Of a DNA stretch of 64,000 bases, positions 34,365-43,153 are shown piece after piece; positions within the stretch are counted from its first letter, which is position 1, and each line of letters opens with the position of its first letter. Source of the stretch: Dehalococcoidia bacterium (GTDB taxonomy: Bacteria > Chloroflexota > Dehalococcoidia > SM23-28-2 > RBG-16-64-32); contig JAUSFE010000071.1 in assembly GCA_030649945.1 (NCBI GenBank), positions 1-64,000 on the forward strand, written 5' to 3'. The position numbers and the translations under genes are program-made. The notes below the pieces were generated by a model. The model did not search any database. It had not been told where the DNA came from and saw nothing but the letters and a program-made list of their open reading frames with translations.

Positions 34365-35256
34365 CGTCCGTCAGTCGTGCCGTAGCCGCCGGCGTCCCCT
34401 CGCCCAGGAAATCCAGCACCACGCGCATGAAGCCGTCCAACTGATCGTGGTGGACCCAGTGCCCGGCGTTGGGGATGGCCACGAAGCGATAGTCCTTGAA
34501 GGGCGCCCGCCCCTCTTTGGTGGGATCCACAGCCCAACTCTCCGCGCCCTTGATCAGCAGGACCGGCGAATCGATCTGGGACCAGATGTCCCTGGCGTCC
34601 TCGACGTTGAACTCGTAGGGAGAGCGGATGCGCACGTAGTTGTCGAACTTCCAGGATAGGGTGCCGTCGTCGTTGCGGCGGGTGCCGTGGATGGTGAGGT
34701 GCCGGGCCATCTCCGGCGTCAGGTGCGGGTTCGCCTCCATCATCCGCCTGGTGGCTTCCTCTATCGTGGCATAGCGGCGCGGGTGGCGGCTCTCCATCTC
34801 GTGCATGTGACCTATCCAGTGGCCCATGCGCACGTGGGCCGGCCGGTGCTCCATGACCGGCGGGCCCCAGCCCTCTATCGAAACGACGCGCTCCACCCGC
34901 TCCGGGAACGTGCCGGCGTACTGCATGGCGACGGCGCCGCCCAGGGAGTGGCCGATGATGGTTAGCTTCCCGGCGATGGCGGTCGCCAGGGTGGCGATGT
35001 CCAGCACGAACTCCGGAAGGCTGTACATACTGCCGATGGCCCAGCCGCTATCGCCGTGGCCGCGCAGGTCCGGGGCGTAGATCGTGTAGCGGTCCAGCAG
35101 CCCGGCCGCCACGAAATCCCAGTTGCGGCAGTGGTCCTGGCCGCCGTGGATGAGCAGCAGCGGCGGCATGGACCCATCGCCCCAGACGGCGTAGTGCATG
35201 CGCATGCGCTGGGACTCGTAGTACTCGGACCGGGGCTCGGGCGCCGGCTGGCTCAT
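34345..35256 (-). CDS. Alpha/beta-hydrolase fold protein
   Basis: 303 residues. Oxyanion-side LLLIHGGQDHCRNWD, PDLRGHGDSGW, nucleophile elbow IGHSLGGAVAMQYAG (Ser in GHSLGG), late acid in LLIKGAESWAVDP, and catalytic His in IPNAGHWVHHDQ. Typical of epoxide-hydrolase/esterase-like enzymes. The start ATG overlaps the GNAT stop (ATGA), and the gene runs into the phosphotransferase, forming a three-gene minus-strand operon. Confidence 0.9.
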   Translation of the reverse strand: MSQPAPEPRSEYYESQRMRMHYAVWGDGSMPPLLLIHGGQDHCRNWDFVAAGLLDRYTIYAPDLRGHGDSGWAIGSMYSLPEFVLDIATLATAIAGKLTIIGHSLGGAVAMQYAGTFPERVERVVSIEGWGPPVMEHRPAHVRMGHWIGHMHEMESRHPRRYATIEEATRRMMEANPHLTPEMARHLTIHGTRRNDDGTLSWKFDNYVRIRSPYEFNVEDARDIWSQIDSPVLLIKGAESWAVDPTKEGRAPFKDYRFVAIPNAGHWVHHDQLDGFMRVVLDFLGEGTPAATARLTDDGHHVR

Positions 35257-35744
35257 CGTGTCTCCTTCTGTGTCATCTCGTAAAGCGGCCCGTAGACCCC
35301 AACTTCGCTGCCGGGGATGACGAACGCGCCGCACACCTTCTCGTAAAACGCGGCCGGCCCGACGCCGCCGATCACCGCATATGCGTACCCCATCTCCCTC
35401 ATCGCTGCCAGGCAACGGAAGAGAAGGGCCGCGCCCAGGCCCGCGCCGCGCAGGTCCTCCCGCACACCGGTGGGGCCGAAGAAGCCGCGGCGCGTGCACT
35501 CGTAGACCGCGAACCCGGCGATCTGCGGCCCCTTTAGCGCCAGGTAGGCCGCGATCGGGGTGTGGTTGTAGGCGCGCTCGGCCTCTGCGGCCCAGAGCTC
35601 GTTGAAGTGCTGCGCCACGAAGGCACGCATGGCCCCACGCTCCCACGGCTCGGCGCGCCGCACCGTGTACCCGTTGTCCGACGCCCGCTGCTCATAGCGA
35701 TCGCCGTCCGGGAGGTCGTAGAGGCGCACGAGCATATCCGGCAT
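35253..35744 (-). CDS. GNAT family N-acetyltransferase
   Basis: 163 residues with the GNAT core: beta strand IAGFAVYECTRRGFFGPTGV, acetyl-CoA pyrophosphate loop VREDLRGAGLGAALLFRCL (Q/RxxGxG/A form), and a C-terminal strand GVGPAAFYEKVCGAFVIP. Substrate unknown. First gene of the hydrolase/phosphotransferase unit. Its ATG and an ATG on the plus strand share the same CATG, but the plus-strand gene more likely starts further downstream. Confidence 0.85.
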   Translation of the reverse strand: MPDMLVRLYDLPDGDRYEQRASDNGYTVRRAEPWERGAMRAFVAQHFNELWAAEAERAYNHTPIAAYLALKGPQIAGFAVYECTRRGFFGPTGVREDLRGAGLGAALLFRCLAAMREMGYAYAVIGGVGPAAFYEKVCGAFVIPGSEVGVYGPLYEMTQKETR

Positions 35745-35784
35745 GGCGACGGCTATGATAGCAGGAGCGTGGAAGCAGGAACCA

Positions 35785-36096
35785 GTGACCGCCTCCGGAC
35801 CGACGGCCCGAATTAGCGTCCGCGTGACCCCTGGCGCGCGCAGCGACGAGATCGCTGGCTGGCAGGGGGACTCTGCGGCGGGCTCAGGGCAGGCTGTGCT
35901 GCGCGTGCGGGTGAGGGCGGCGCCGGAGCGGGGGAAGGCGAACGAGGCGGTATGCCGCTTGGTGGCGCGCGCGCTGGGGCTTCCGCCCACCAGCGTCACG
36001 CTGAGCCGGGGAGCGGCCTCGCGCGGGAAACTGTTGCGCATCGACGGTCTGAGCGACGACGAGGTGCGGCGGCGCCTGGGCGCGTCGATGATCTGA
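35785..36096 (+). CDS. DUF167 (YggU) family protein
   Basis: 103 residues from GTG 35785. The DUF167 signatures are VRVTPGARSDEIAGW, LRVRVRAAPERGKANEAV and SVTLSRGAASRGKLLRI. Function unknown; typically a small cytoplasmic alpha/beta protein. I favour GTG 35785, with AGGA upstream, over ATG 35743 because the conserved region begins after it and a TATGAT -10-like box lies at 35752-35757. Convergent with purS. Confidence 0.85.
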   Translation: MTASGPTARISVRVTPGARSDEIAGWQGDSAAGSGQAVLRVRVRAAPERGKANEAVCRLVARALGLPPTSVTLSRGAASRGKLLRIDGLSDDEVRRRLGASMI

Positions 36097-36108
36097 CGGG
36101 CGCGGGAG

Positions 36109-36366
36109 CTACTTCGCCTCTTCGATCTCGAAGCGGTAGTCCTCGATCACCGGGTTCGCCAGGAGCTTCCGGCACATCTCCGTCACCCGCGCCTCCGCCT
36201 CTTCCGGGGTAGCCGCCTCGACGCGGATCTCCATGTACTTCCCGGCGCGGACGGACTGCACCTCCTTGAACCCCAGCGAGTGCAGGGCGCCCCGGATGGT
36301 GAGCCCTTGCGGATCGTTGACCGTGGGCTTGAGGGTGATGTCTACGCGCGCCAGGAAGGTGCTCAT
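36109..36366 (-). CDS. purS: Phosphoribosylformylglycinamidine synthase subunit PurS
   Basis: 85 residues from ATG 36366: FLARVDITLKPTVNDPQGLTIRGALHSLGF is the family start (split here only by the VD turn), followed by VQSVRAGKYMEIRVEA. PurS bridges PurL and PurQ in the FGAM synthase complex. Its ATG overlaps the DinB stop. purQ and purL, usual neighbours of purS, are not in this window, so the complex is encoded elsewhere. Confidence 0.92.
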   Translation of the reverse strand: MSTFLARVDITLKPTVNDPQGLTIRGALHSLGFKEVQSVRAGKYMEIRVEAATPEEAEARVTEMCRKLLANPVIEDYRFEIEEAK

Positions 36367-36941
36367 GACGCGGCGTAGCCCGGCGCGGCTTTCAGGGCGT
36401 CGATCTGACGGATGTGGTCCATGCTGTGCAGCCGGTGGAACACCATCCATTCCTTCACGGTGAGCGGGCCGAAGACCGGGTGCGGGAACGACCCATCAGG
36501 TGCGCCAGCGGTCTGGAGCGATGACAAGAGCGACTGCGTCTCGCCGAAGAATTCCGCCAGCCGCTGCCGCAACTCCGCAATGGGCTGCGTCTCGTCATCC
36601 TCTGAGCGTTCACCCATCGCCCGGACCGTTGGCACACGCGCATCGGGCGTAGGCAGGCCCGCCATCCCGGCGATCTGCTGGTTCAGGCTGCGCTCGCTGC
36701 GTAGGAAGTGGCCGATGACCTCCTTGGCGCACCACCTGGGTCCCTCGCCGCTGATCGCGGTGGTGGCGTGCGTGGTCTGTGGCGGGTGGAAGCCGGCCTC
36801 GTCTTCGCTCATCCCTTCCAGGCAACGCTGCCAGGCGGCGGCGGCGCTGTCCATGAGGGCGCTTAGCTCCTCGAGGCTCTTGCACCCTTCCTGCCGGAGG
36901 TATCCTGCGGCGCGTTGTATCGGGTCCGGCTGCTGTGTCAT
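36363..36941 (-). CDS. DinB family protein
   Basis: 192 residues, four-helix DinB/maleylpyruvate-isomerase-like bundle. Likely metal-binding His residues appear in KEVIGHFLRSE and FHRLHSMDHIRQ. Related proteins use bacillithiol or mycothiol, or are uncharacterised. It is translationally coupled to purS (ATGA overlap), but I know of no functional link to purine synthesis. Confidence 0.82.
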   Translation of the reverse strand: MTQQPDPIQRAAGYLRQEGCKSLEELSALMDSAAAAWQRCLEGMSEDEAGFHPPQTTHATTAISGEGPRWCAKEVIGHFLRSERSLNQQIAGMAGLPTPDARVPTVRAMGERSEDDETQPIAELRQRLAEFFGETQSLLSSLQTAGAPDGSFPHPVFGPLTVKEWMVFHRLHSMDHIRQIDALKAAPGYAAS

Positions 36942-37185
36942 GGGTGAGTCCTAGCTTGCATGTGCCGGCAACGCGAGTTGCGGTCCTGGGGGCTGGCGTC
37001 CTGAGCGGCGACGACCGTTGGGTTCGTGGCACCTTCGCGAAGCCTGTCCTGAGCGAAGGCGAAGGGGGATCCCGGCGGCAGCTCCCACCCAAGGGGACAA
37101 GATGCGAGTGCCCCTCCCCCAGATTCCTTCGCGAAGATACGCTGTACGGACGAGAGCTGTTCTCCTGCTCAGAATGACAACCACC
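36942..37185. repeat. Repeat-rich spacer with two dispersed repeat types
   Basis: At 37033-37067 lies a CTTCGCGAAGCCTGTCCTGA-type palindrome. At 37120-37179 lies a long form of the AGATTCCTTCGCGAAGATAC...CTCAGAATGACA repeat, whose other long copy is at 46715-46774. No gene is seen. Confidence 0.7.
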
Positions 37186-37596
37186 CTAGCTCGTCTCGAA
37201 GCCCTGTGTCATCCACTTGAGCGGCCGCATGTGCAGCGCCACCATATCCCAGTCACCCGCCTCGCGCACGTACGCCCTGCCCGCCGTCTCACCAAGGTAT
37301 CTCATCGCCACCCGCTCGCGCCAGACATTGTCCACCGGGCTGCCCACGCGGGCGGTGCCCTCGACTATGACGTGGCGGTACGTCTCCTGGTCGTAGATGC
37401 AGAGCGAGGCGAACCCCTTGCGGGCGATGTTCCGCAGCTTTTGCGTCTTCCGCAGCGTGCTGATGACGAACTCGCGCCCGTCGAACTCGTACCAGACGGG
37501 CGTCACGTGCGGGCGGCCGTCCGGACGCACGGTGGCCAGGGCGGCGACGCGCGCTGCGTCCACGAACTCGCGCACATCGGGAGCGAGGACAGCCAT
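37186..37596 (-). CDS. PPOX-class (pyridoxamine 5'-phosphate oxidase-like, probably F420-dependent) protein
   Basis: 136 residues, split-barrel flavin/F420-binding fold: [60 protein letters not shown]. This pattern matches the F420-dependent PPOX class. Likely reduces or oxidises an unknown small molecule. It starts 3 bp after the purC stop, so it is expressed with purB-purC. Confidence 0.87.
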   Translation of the reverse strand: MAVLAPDVREFVDAARVAALATVRPDGRPHVTPVWYEFDGREFVISTLRKTQKLRNIARKGFASLCIYDQETYRHVIVEGTARVGSPVDNVWRERVAMRYLGETAGRAYVREAGDWDMVALHMRPLKWMTQGFETS

Positions 37597-37598
37597 GG

Positions 37599-38495
37599 CT
37601 ACGGCCTGATCAGCTCGCGGCCCGTGAGGCGGCGGAATGCCTCGCGGTACTTCTCGGCGGTCTGCTCCACGATCTCGGGCGGCAGCTCCGGCGCGGGCGG
37701 CTCCCTGTTCCAGCCGCTGTCTGTCAGGTAGTCGCGCAGGAACTGCTTGTCGAAGCTGGGCTGGGGGCCGCCGGGGCGGTACTGGTCTGCCGGCCAGAAG
37801 CGGCTGGAGTCCGGCGTCAGGCACTCGTCGATGAGGATCACCTCGTCGTCCAGCCAGCCAAACTCGAACTTGGTGTCCGCGATGATGATGCCGCGCTCGC
37901 GGGCGTAGTCGCGCCCGTAGCGGTAGAGGGCCAGGCTGCGCAGCTTCATCGCCGTGGCGGCGCGCTCGCCGGCCATCTGCACCACGTTGCGGAAGGTCAT
38001 GGGCAAGTCGTGGCCTGACTGCGCCTTCGTCGTCGGCGTGAAGATCGGTTCCGGCAGCTCCTGGCTCTCCTCCAGCCCGGGCAGCAGCCGAACGCCGGAG
38101 ACGGCGCCGTGCTCCTGGTAGTCCTTCCAGCCGGAGCCGGAGATGTAGCCGCGCACCACGCACTCGACGTCGATGCGCCGCGCCTTCTGCACGATCATAG
38201 CGCGGCCGATCATCTCGCGCGGCAGTTCGGCCGGCACGCCGTCGATGCGCGGGCTGTCCACCACCGCGATGAAGTGGTTGGGGACGATGTCGCCGGTGAG
38301 CTCGAACCAGAAGGCGGAGAGCTGGGTGAGGACGAGCCCCTTGTCTGGGATGCCCGTGAGCATGACGACATCGAAGGCGGAGATGCGGTCCGTGGCGACG
38401 ATGAGCAGGCGGTCGCCCAGGTCGTAGAGGTCGCGCACCTTGCCGCGGGCGAGCAGCGGCAGGTCCAGGGCGGTCTCGGTGAGGACGGGGGTCAC
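37599..38495 (-). CDS. purC: Phosphoribosylaminoimidazole-succinocarboxamide synthase
   Basis: 298 residues of the longer SAICAR synthetase type: [27 protein letters not shown] is the ATP-binding start (shown here in part), then [42 protein letters not shown] and [17 protein letters not shown]. It joins CAIR with aspartate using ATP. The ATG overlaps the purB stop by 4 bp. Confidence 0.96.
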   Translation of the reverse strand: MTPVLTETALDLPLLARGKVRDLYDLGDRLLIVATDRISAFDVVMLTGIPDKGLVLTQLSAFWFELTGDIVPNHFIAVVDSPRIDGVPAELPREMIGRAMIVQKARRIDVECVVRGYISGSGWKDYQEHGAVSGVRLLPGLEESQELPEPIFTPTTKAQSGHDLPMTFRNVVQMAGERAATAMKLRSLALYRYGRDYARERGIIIADTKFEFGWLDDEVILIDECLTPDSSRFWPADQYRPGGPQPSFDKQFLRDYLTDSGWNREPPAPELPPEIVEQTAEKYREAFRRLTGRELIRP

Positions 38496-39781
38496 AGCCC
38501 TAACCTCGCGAAGCTCTCGTCCACGTGGCGCAGGTACCAGCCGTAGTCGAAGAGGCCGGCCAACTCGTCGCGGGAGAGGCGCGACGTCACCTGCTCGTCA
38601 TCGGCCAGGAAATCCAGGTACGGCCGGCGGCTCTCCCAGGCCTTCATCGCGTTCGCCTGCACCACCTTATACGCCTCCTGGCGGTTCATTCCCTTGTCGA
38701 TCAGCGCCAGTAGGACGCGCTGCGAGAAGGGCAGGCCGTAGCTGGCGTCCATGTTCTCGCGCATGCGGTCGGGATAGATCTGCATCCCGCGCACGATGTA
38801 GGTGAACAGGTCCAGCATGTAGTCCAGCAGGATGCAGGCGTCCGGCAGGACCACGCGCTCCACGGAGGAGTGGGAGATGTCACGCTCGTGCCAGGTGGCG
38901 ACGTTCTCCAGCGCGGCGACGGCGTAGCCGCGGAAGAGGCGGGCCAGGCCGCAGATGCGCTCGCACTTCTCCGGGTTGCGCTTGTGGGGCATGGAGGAGG
39001 AGCCGGTCTGGCCGGGGGAGAAGGGCTCTTCGACTTCCAGCACCTCGGTGCGCTGCAGGTGGCGGATCTCGGTCGCGAACTTCTCCAGGCTGGCGGCGAT
39101 CAGCGCCAGCGTCGAGACGTACTGGGCGTGGCGGTCGCGGTGGACGATCTGGGTGGAGATGGGCTCCACGAGCAGGCCCAGGCGGCCGCAGACGTCGTCC
39201 TCGACGTCCGGCGGAACGGTGGCGTGGGAGCCGACGGGGCCGGAGACCTTGCCGACGGACACCTGCTCCTTGGCATGCGTGAGGCGGTGGGAGTTTCGGC
39301 GCATCTCGTCCCACCACTGCGCCAGCTTGAGGCCGAAGGAGGTGGGCTCCGCGTGGACGCCGTGGCTGCGGCCCATGGTCAGCGTCTGCCTGTGCTCGCG
39401 GGCGCGCACGGCGATGGCGTCCATGAGGGCGCGGACGTCGTCCTCCAGCACCTCGGTGGCCTCGCTGAGGCGCAACGCGAGGGCGGTGTCTTCCACGTCG
39501 TAGGAGGTGAGGCCCAGGTGGACGAAGCGCGACTCCTCGCCCAGGCTATCGGCGACGGAGCGGACGAAGGCGTTGAAGTCGTGGTGCATCTCGCGCTCAT
39601 ACTGGCGCCAGCGCCCGGCGTCGTACTTCGCGCCGCGGATCTTCTCGATGGCTGCGGGTGGGATGACGCCGCGCTCGGCCCAGGCCTCGCAGACGGCGAT
39701 CTCGACGCGCAGCCACGCGTCGAGCTTGTTCTCCTCCGACCAGACGCGGGCCATGCCGGGGCGGGCGTAGCGCTCGATCAT
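38492..39781 (-). CDS. purB: Adenylosuccinate lyase
   Basis: 429 residues of the fumarase/aspartase superfamily: [27 protein letters not shown], and the catalytic loop [18 protein letters not shown]. It cleaves SAICAR and adenylosuccinate. First gene of the purB-purC-PPOX run. The spacer upstream contains a CTTCGGCAGGCTCAGGGCAGG repeat very close to the start, so the promoter must lie further up. Confidence 0.96.
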   Translation of the reverse strand: MIERYARPGMARVWSEENKLDAWLRVEIAVCEAWAERGVIPPAAIEKIRGAKYDAGRWRQYEREMHHDFNAFVRSVADSLGEESRFVHLGLTSYDVEDTALALRLSEATEVLEDDVRALMDAIAVRAREHRQTLTMGRSHGVHAEPTSFGLKLAQWWDEMRRNSHRLTHAKEQVSVGKVSGPVGSHATVPPDVEDDVCGRLGLLVEPISTQIVHRDRHAQYVSTLALIAASLEKFATEIRHLQRTEVLEVEEPFSPGQTGSSSMPHKRNPEKCERICGLARLFRGYAVAALENVATWHERDISHSSVERVVLPDACILLDYMLDLFTYIVRGMQIYPDRMRENMDASYGLPFSQRVLLALIDKGMNRQEAYKVVQANAMKAWESRRPYLDFLADDEQVTSRLSRDELAGLFDYGWYLRHVDESFARLGL

Positions 39782-40126
39782 GGGAGAGCGAGAACCAAGA
39801 ACCCTTCGGCAGGCTCAGGGCAGGCTCTGGAACCTGGGATCGGGTTTGATTGACTCCCGGCGGGCGTATCCGGGGTTTGGTTGTTTTCGGAGAAAGCGCG
39901 CGTTAGCGAGGTGTGGCGGATAGGGGAAGGCGCATCTTGGTTGATCGTTTTCGCCGTCGAGGCTGCGCTGGGAGTGCTGCCTGCCACCACGCTATCTTAG
40001 GGCATCGGCGGGAGAGGTGGAAGGGCCGGGCGGCGCCGCCTGTAGCAGGCGGCCCCGGGGCGTGGCGGCGGGAAGGTGGCTCAGGGCTGGGGCCCTGAGC
40101 CACGGGTGGGTGTGCGCCGGGCCGGT
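39782..40126. other. Non-coding spacer before purB
   Basis: No credible gene. It holds a CCTTCGGCAGGCTCAGGGCAGG repeat at about 39802-39830, a somewhat AT-richer stretch at 39845-39905 that probably carries the purB promoter, and GC-rich sequence reaching the stop of the CSLREA/dockerin gene. I could not assign -10/-35 boxes with confidence. Confidence 0.45.
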
Positions 40127-40805
40127 TCAGCGGAGGCAGGACTGGTTGAAGACGGGGATGAACAGGAGGATGTCGTTGACGGTGATGCCGCCGGAGGCGT
40201 TGAGGTCGAAGCGGGGGTTGTAGGCGGGGCTGGGGGGGGCGGTGTTGAAGACGGGGATGTACTTGAGGATGTCGTTGACGGTGGCTTTCTGGTCGTCGTT
40301 GAAGTCGAAGGGCCAGGCGTCGGGGGCGGGCTCGTCGTCGGCTGCGGGCGTCTGGGCGCAGGCGTGGATGGCGTCGGTGCCCAGGAAGAGGGCTTCGCGT
40401 TCGTCGCGGAAGAGGGGGAGGCCGTTCTGGGTGGCGCCGAAGGAGTCGCCGTCGAAGTCTTCCTCGGGGGAGTCGTGGCAGCCGTCAACGTCGATGATGC
40501 CGTCGTAGTCCTCACGGGTCTGGATGGGGGTGAGGTAGAGGACGGGCTCGTCGCCGGTGTCGGCGACCCCGTCGGGGCCGGCGGTGGTGTCGGTTCCGGG
40601 GCAGGGCGTTCGTCTCCTGAACGGCGGCCCGGAGCGTGCAGACGGCTCCAGCCGTGGCGCAGACGCCGTTGCCCGGGGCATCGTCCACGGCGTCGGCGGT
40701 GCTGTCGACGGTGAAGGTGGCGCCCAGCGCGGGGCTTGTGGGCAAGGCGAAGAGGGCCGCCAGGGCAGCCAAGGCGGCAAGAACAACTAAGTGGCCCGTC
40801 TTCAT
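40127..40805 (-). pseudogene. Secreted CSLREA-domain protein with dockerin-like C-terminus, frameshifted
   Basis: Starts at ATG 40805 (AGAAGGGG upstream) with a signal peptide (LVVLAALAALAALFALP) and a CSLREA domain (FTVDSTADAVDDAPGNGVCA; CTLRAAVQETNAL). The frame then breaks at a run of four C near 40602. With three C the protein continues PGTDTTAGPDGVADTGDEP to the stop at 40127, giving about 225 residues. The end has two dockerin-like repeats, DFNDDQKATVNDILKYIPVF and DLNASGGITVNDILLFIPVF. Either a real inactivating insertion or a consensus error in the assembly. Confidence 0.75.
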
Positions 40806-40952
40806 CCCGCACCCCTTCTTCTGAGAGAGTGATTCATTAACGCGCGGGGGAGGGTAATCTGTCAAGCGGGGAGGCTGTGGAAGGATGCCGACGGGTCTGC
40901 TTGACGCGGGCGACCTGAAGGTCGCCCCTACTACCGGGAAGATTTGGGCCGG

Positions 40953-41276
40953 TTATCGGTACTCCTCGCGCGGCGGGGAGAAGACGTCGATGAAGACGCA
41001 GGCTTCCAGGGCCGTGGCCTCGTGGGGGACGCCGCCGGGGATCATCCAGCAGTCGCCGGGGGAGAGCTCGCGCACCTCGTCGCCCACCTGTAAGCGGGCG
41101 CGGCCGGAGACCAGGTAGCCGGTCTGCTCGTGCGGGTGGGTGTGCATGGGGACGACGGCGGCGGCCTCCATACGCACCTCGATGAGCATCATGCGGTCGC
41201 CGGCGGTCATGGTGCGGCGGACGACGCCGGGGAGCATTGGAACCGGCTGGACGGAGTCGTGGGCGATCAGCGGCAT
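40953..41276 (-). CDS. Cupin domain protein
   Basis: 107 residues from ATG 41276 with AAGGAGG upstream. One cupin barrel: motif 1 VVPMHTHPHEQTGYLVSGRARL (His, His, Glu metal ligands) and motif 2 WMIPGGVPHEATA (His). Small single-domain cupins bind Fe, Mn or Zn and serve as sugar isomerases, dioxygenases or sensors. Function cannot be assigned. Flanked by spacer repeats. Confidence 0.88.
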   Translation of the reverse strand: MPLIAHDSVQPVPMLPGVVRRTMTAGDRMMLIEVRMEAAAVVPMHTHPHEQTGYLVSGRARLQVGDEVRELSPGDCWMIPGGVPHEATALEACVFIDVFSPPREEYR

Positions 41277-41285
41277 GGGGCCTCC

Positions 41286-41316
41286 TTGCGAGAGATTGGA
41301 GGTTGGAAGTTGGAGG
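41286..41316. repeat. GGTTGGA/AGTTGGA heptamer-like repeat
   Basis: ATTGGAGGTTGGAAGTTGGA followed by GGTTGG, four degenerate 7-base units 10 bp upstream of the cupin start on the opposite strand sense. Followed by an ACAGATTAGCACAGATGGGG motif that is also often repeated in uncultured bacteria. Confidence 0.5.
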
Positions 41317-41356
41317 TTGGATCGGCCACAGATTAGCACAGATGGGGACAGCGCGG

Positions 41357-42187
41357 TCAGAGGGGTCGCACAGCGAGGAAGAGTGAGCGCCTCAGCAGCC
41401 CTGCCTGGATGGCGCGGATGGTGGCGCGGTTGTCTTTGAGCCGCCGCTGGAGGGACTGGGCGCCTTCGGACCGGCTCAGTTCATCGGCGTGGCGGGTGCG
41501 GGCCTGGAGCCAGCGGCCGGTGGTGTCCAGGAAGTCGGCGGTGACGTCGATCTCCTCGATGCCGGTGAAGCCGGCCGTGCGTAGGAGGTCGGTTTGTGTC
41601 CGGCGCCAGGAGGCGAGGCCGGGCGAGCGGGCGCGGGCGGTGCGGCGGTAGTGATCAGGCGGCGTGCCGGCCGGGATGTGAATCGTGTAGAACGCCATCC
41701 GCCCGCCCGGCCGCAGGACCTGCCAGCACGCCCTCAGCACGGAGAGCTTGGCGCGGATTCATCAGAGGGCGTCAGTGTGCGTGACGGCGTCGAAGACGCC
41801 GGCGCGGAAAGGCAGGTGGGCGGCGCCGGCCATCACGAAGGCGCAGCGCCGGCCGATACGCTGACGCCGGGCGTGACGGATGGCCCCGCGCAAGCCGGGT
41901 TCCAGCACGTCGGTGAGGACCGCCCGGCAGCCCGTCTTTTCCACCAGATGGAGTGCGGGCCAGCCCAGACCGGCGCCGAGGTCAAGCAGGCGGTCGCCGG
42001 GCGCAAGGCCGAGGCGATCGGCCAGGAGTTCCGCCTGGGCGACGGTGGTGTAGCCGCTGACGTAGGTATCAGCGCCGAAGACTTCGCGCTGGACGGCGGT
42101 GAAGACATCGGTAGCGGCGCTGGCGTATGTATCGCCGAAGCGGGCGGCGGCGTCCCTCCGAGATGTTGTGGCGCGCCGCGCACTCAT
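41357..42187 (-). CDS. Class I SAM-dependent methyltransferase with two adjacent in-frame UGA codons
   Basis: Reads as one 274-residue methyltransferase apart from UGA-UGA at 41764-41759. Upstream part: SAM motif I LLDLGAGLGWPALHL, then AVLTDVLEP and FDAVTHTDAL. Downstream in the same frame: IRAKLSVLRACWQVLRPGGRMAFYTIHIP to the stop at 41357. From memory, relatives have Cys residues where the UGAs fall, so TGC-TGC to TGA-TGA is the simplest history. A hairpin at 41755-41727 with GU in its loop, about 18 bases after the second UGA, resembles a bacterial SECIS. Either a selenoprotein or a nonsense-disrupted gene. The start overlaps the purE stop (ATGA). Confidence 0.7.
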
Positions 42188-42642
42188 GCGGACTGCTCCT
42201 TGCGGAAGCGCTCCAGGGCCTGGCGGACGGCGGGGTACTTGAGGGCGAGGATGGCGGCGGCGAAGAGGGCGGCGTTGCGGGCGCCGTTGACGGCCATGCA
42301 GCCGACGGGGACACCGGGTGGCATCTGGGCGATGGAGAGCAGCGCGTCCAGGCCGGAGACGGCGGTGGCGCCGGGCTGGCCGAGGGGCACGCCGATGACG
42401 GGCAGGGGCGTCCAGGCGGCGACGGCGCCGGGAAGGTGCGCCGCCATGCCGGCGGCGGCGATGATCACCTCGAACCCGCTATCGGCGGCGGTGGCGGCGA
42501 ACTGCTGGACGCGGGCGGGGGAACGGTGCGCGGACATGACGAGCAGCTCGTGGTCTATCCCGAGTTCGGTCAGGGTCTGGACGCACGGCTCGAGGACGGG
42601 CAGGTCGGATTTGGAGCCGGTGAGGATGGCTACGCGGGGCAT
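42184..42642 (-). CDS. purE: N5-carboxyaminoimidazole ribonucleotide mutase
   Basis: 152 residues: ILTGSKSDLPVL (phosphate loop), MSAHRSPARVQQFA (catalytic His), IIAAAGMAAHLPGAVAAWT, PVIGVPLG and MPPGVPVGCMAVNGARNAALFA. Class I PurE, converting N5-CAIR to CAIR; it needs PurK, which is not in the window. No Shine-Dalgarno is visible because a (TGTCCAC)4 tract ends 4 bp before the ATG. Confidence 0.95.
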   Translation of the reverse strand: MPRVAILTGSKSDLPVLEPCVQTLTELGIDHELLVMSAHRSPARVQQFAATAADSGFEVIIAAAGMAAHLPGAVAAWTPLPVIGVPLGQPGATAVSGLDALLSIAQMPPGVPVGCMAVNGARNAALFAAAILALKYPAVRQALERFRKEQSA

Positions 42643-42646
42643 GGCA

Positions 42647-42674
42647 GTGGACAGTGGACAGTGGACAGTGGACA
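42647..42674. repeat. Tandem heptanucleotide repeat (GTGGACA)4
   Basis: Four perfect copies of GTGGACA starting 4 bp upstream of the purE start codon (opposite strand). The unit differs by one base from the GTGGATA unit repeated at 55863. Confidence 0.9.
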
Positions 42675-42899
42675 GCAGGCAATGCGGGTGCTGGTCATGG
42701 GGTGATTGTGGGGCGAAGGGGTCAGCGGGTCAAGGGGCGAAGCCCTACGGGAAGCGGAATTCTATATCTTCAGTGGTGAAGCCAGACGAAGCCTGTCACA
42801 GCCGCGAACAAGCCCTGAATGACCCTTGGCTTGAAAAAGCTGCGTCACAGAGGTAATAGAACAAGTCATTCGAGGAGGATGGCCACGAGCGAGCGCATT

Positions 42900-43127
42900 T
42901 TAGAGGTGAGGGGTCACGATGAGGGTCGGATTCGGCGCGAACCCAAGCTCCTCCAGGTCCTCCCCTTCCAGGTGCAGGCTCACGGCCTCCTCCAGGTTGG
43001 CGATGGTCTCGTCGACGGTATCACCCTGCGTGACGATGCTGAGGTCGAGGCATTCCGCGACGTACTTGGACTCACCCCTATGGATAAAGACCTTGATGTT
43101 TCTCTTGAGACCGGCCATATGCGCCAT
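42900..43127 (-). CDS. HicB-like antitoxin-family protein (solitary)
   Basis: 75 residues. The HicB-like fold is seen in NIKVFIHRGESKYVAECLDL, IVTQGDTVDETIANLEEAVSLHLE and the terminal NPTLIVTPHL. In toxin-antitoxin pairs a HicA mRNA interferase gene lies next to hicB; none is found in the 250 bp on either side. Probably an orphan or housekeeping member, as is common for this short family. Confidence 0.82.
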   Translation of the reverse strand: MAHMAGLKRNIKVFIHRGESKYVAECLDLSIVTQGDTVDETIANLEEAVSLHLEGEDLEELGFAPNPTLIVTPHL

Positions 43128-43153
43128 AACGCGCTCATTCTAACATAGGCAGC

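Noticed and set aside
42640-43150. HicAB toxin-antitoxin pair
   Set aside because: Only the HicB-like protein is present. I translated both sides on the minus strand by eye and found no HicA-like frame.
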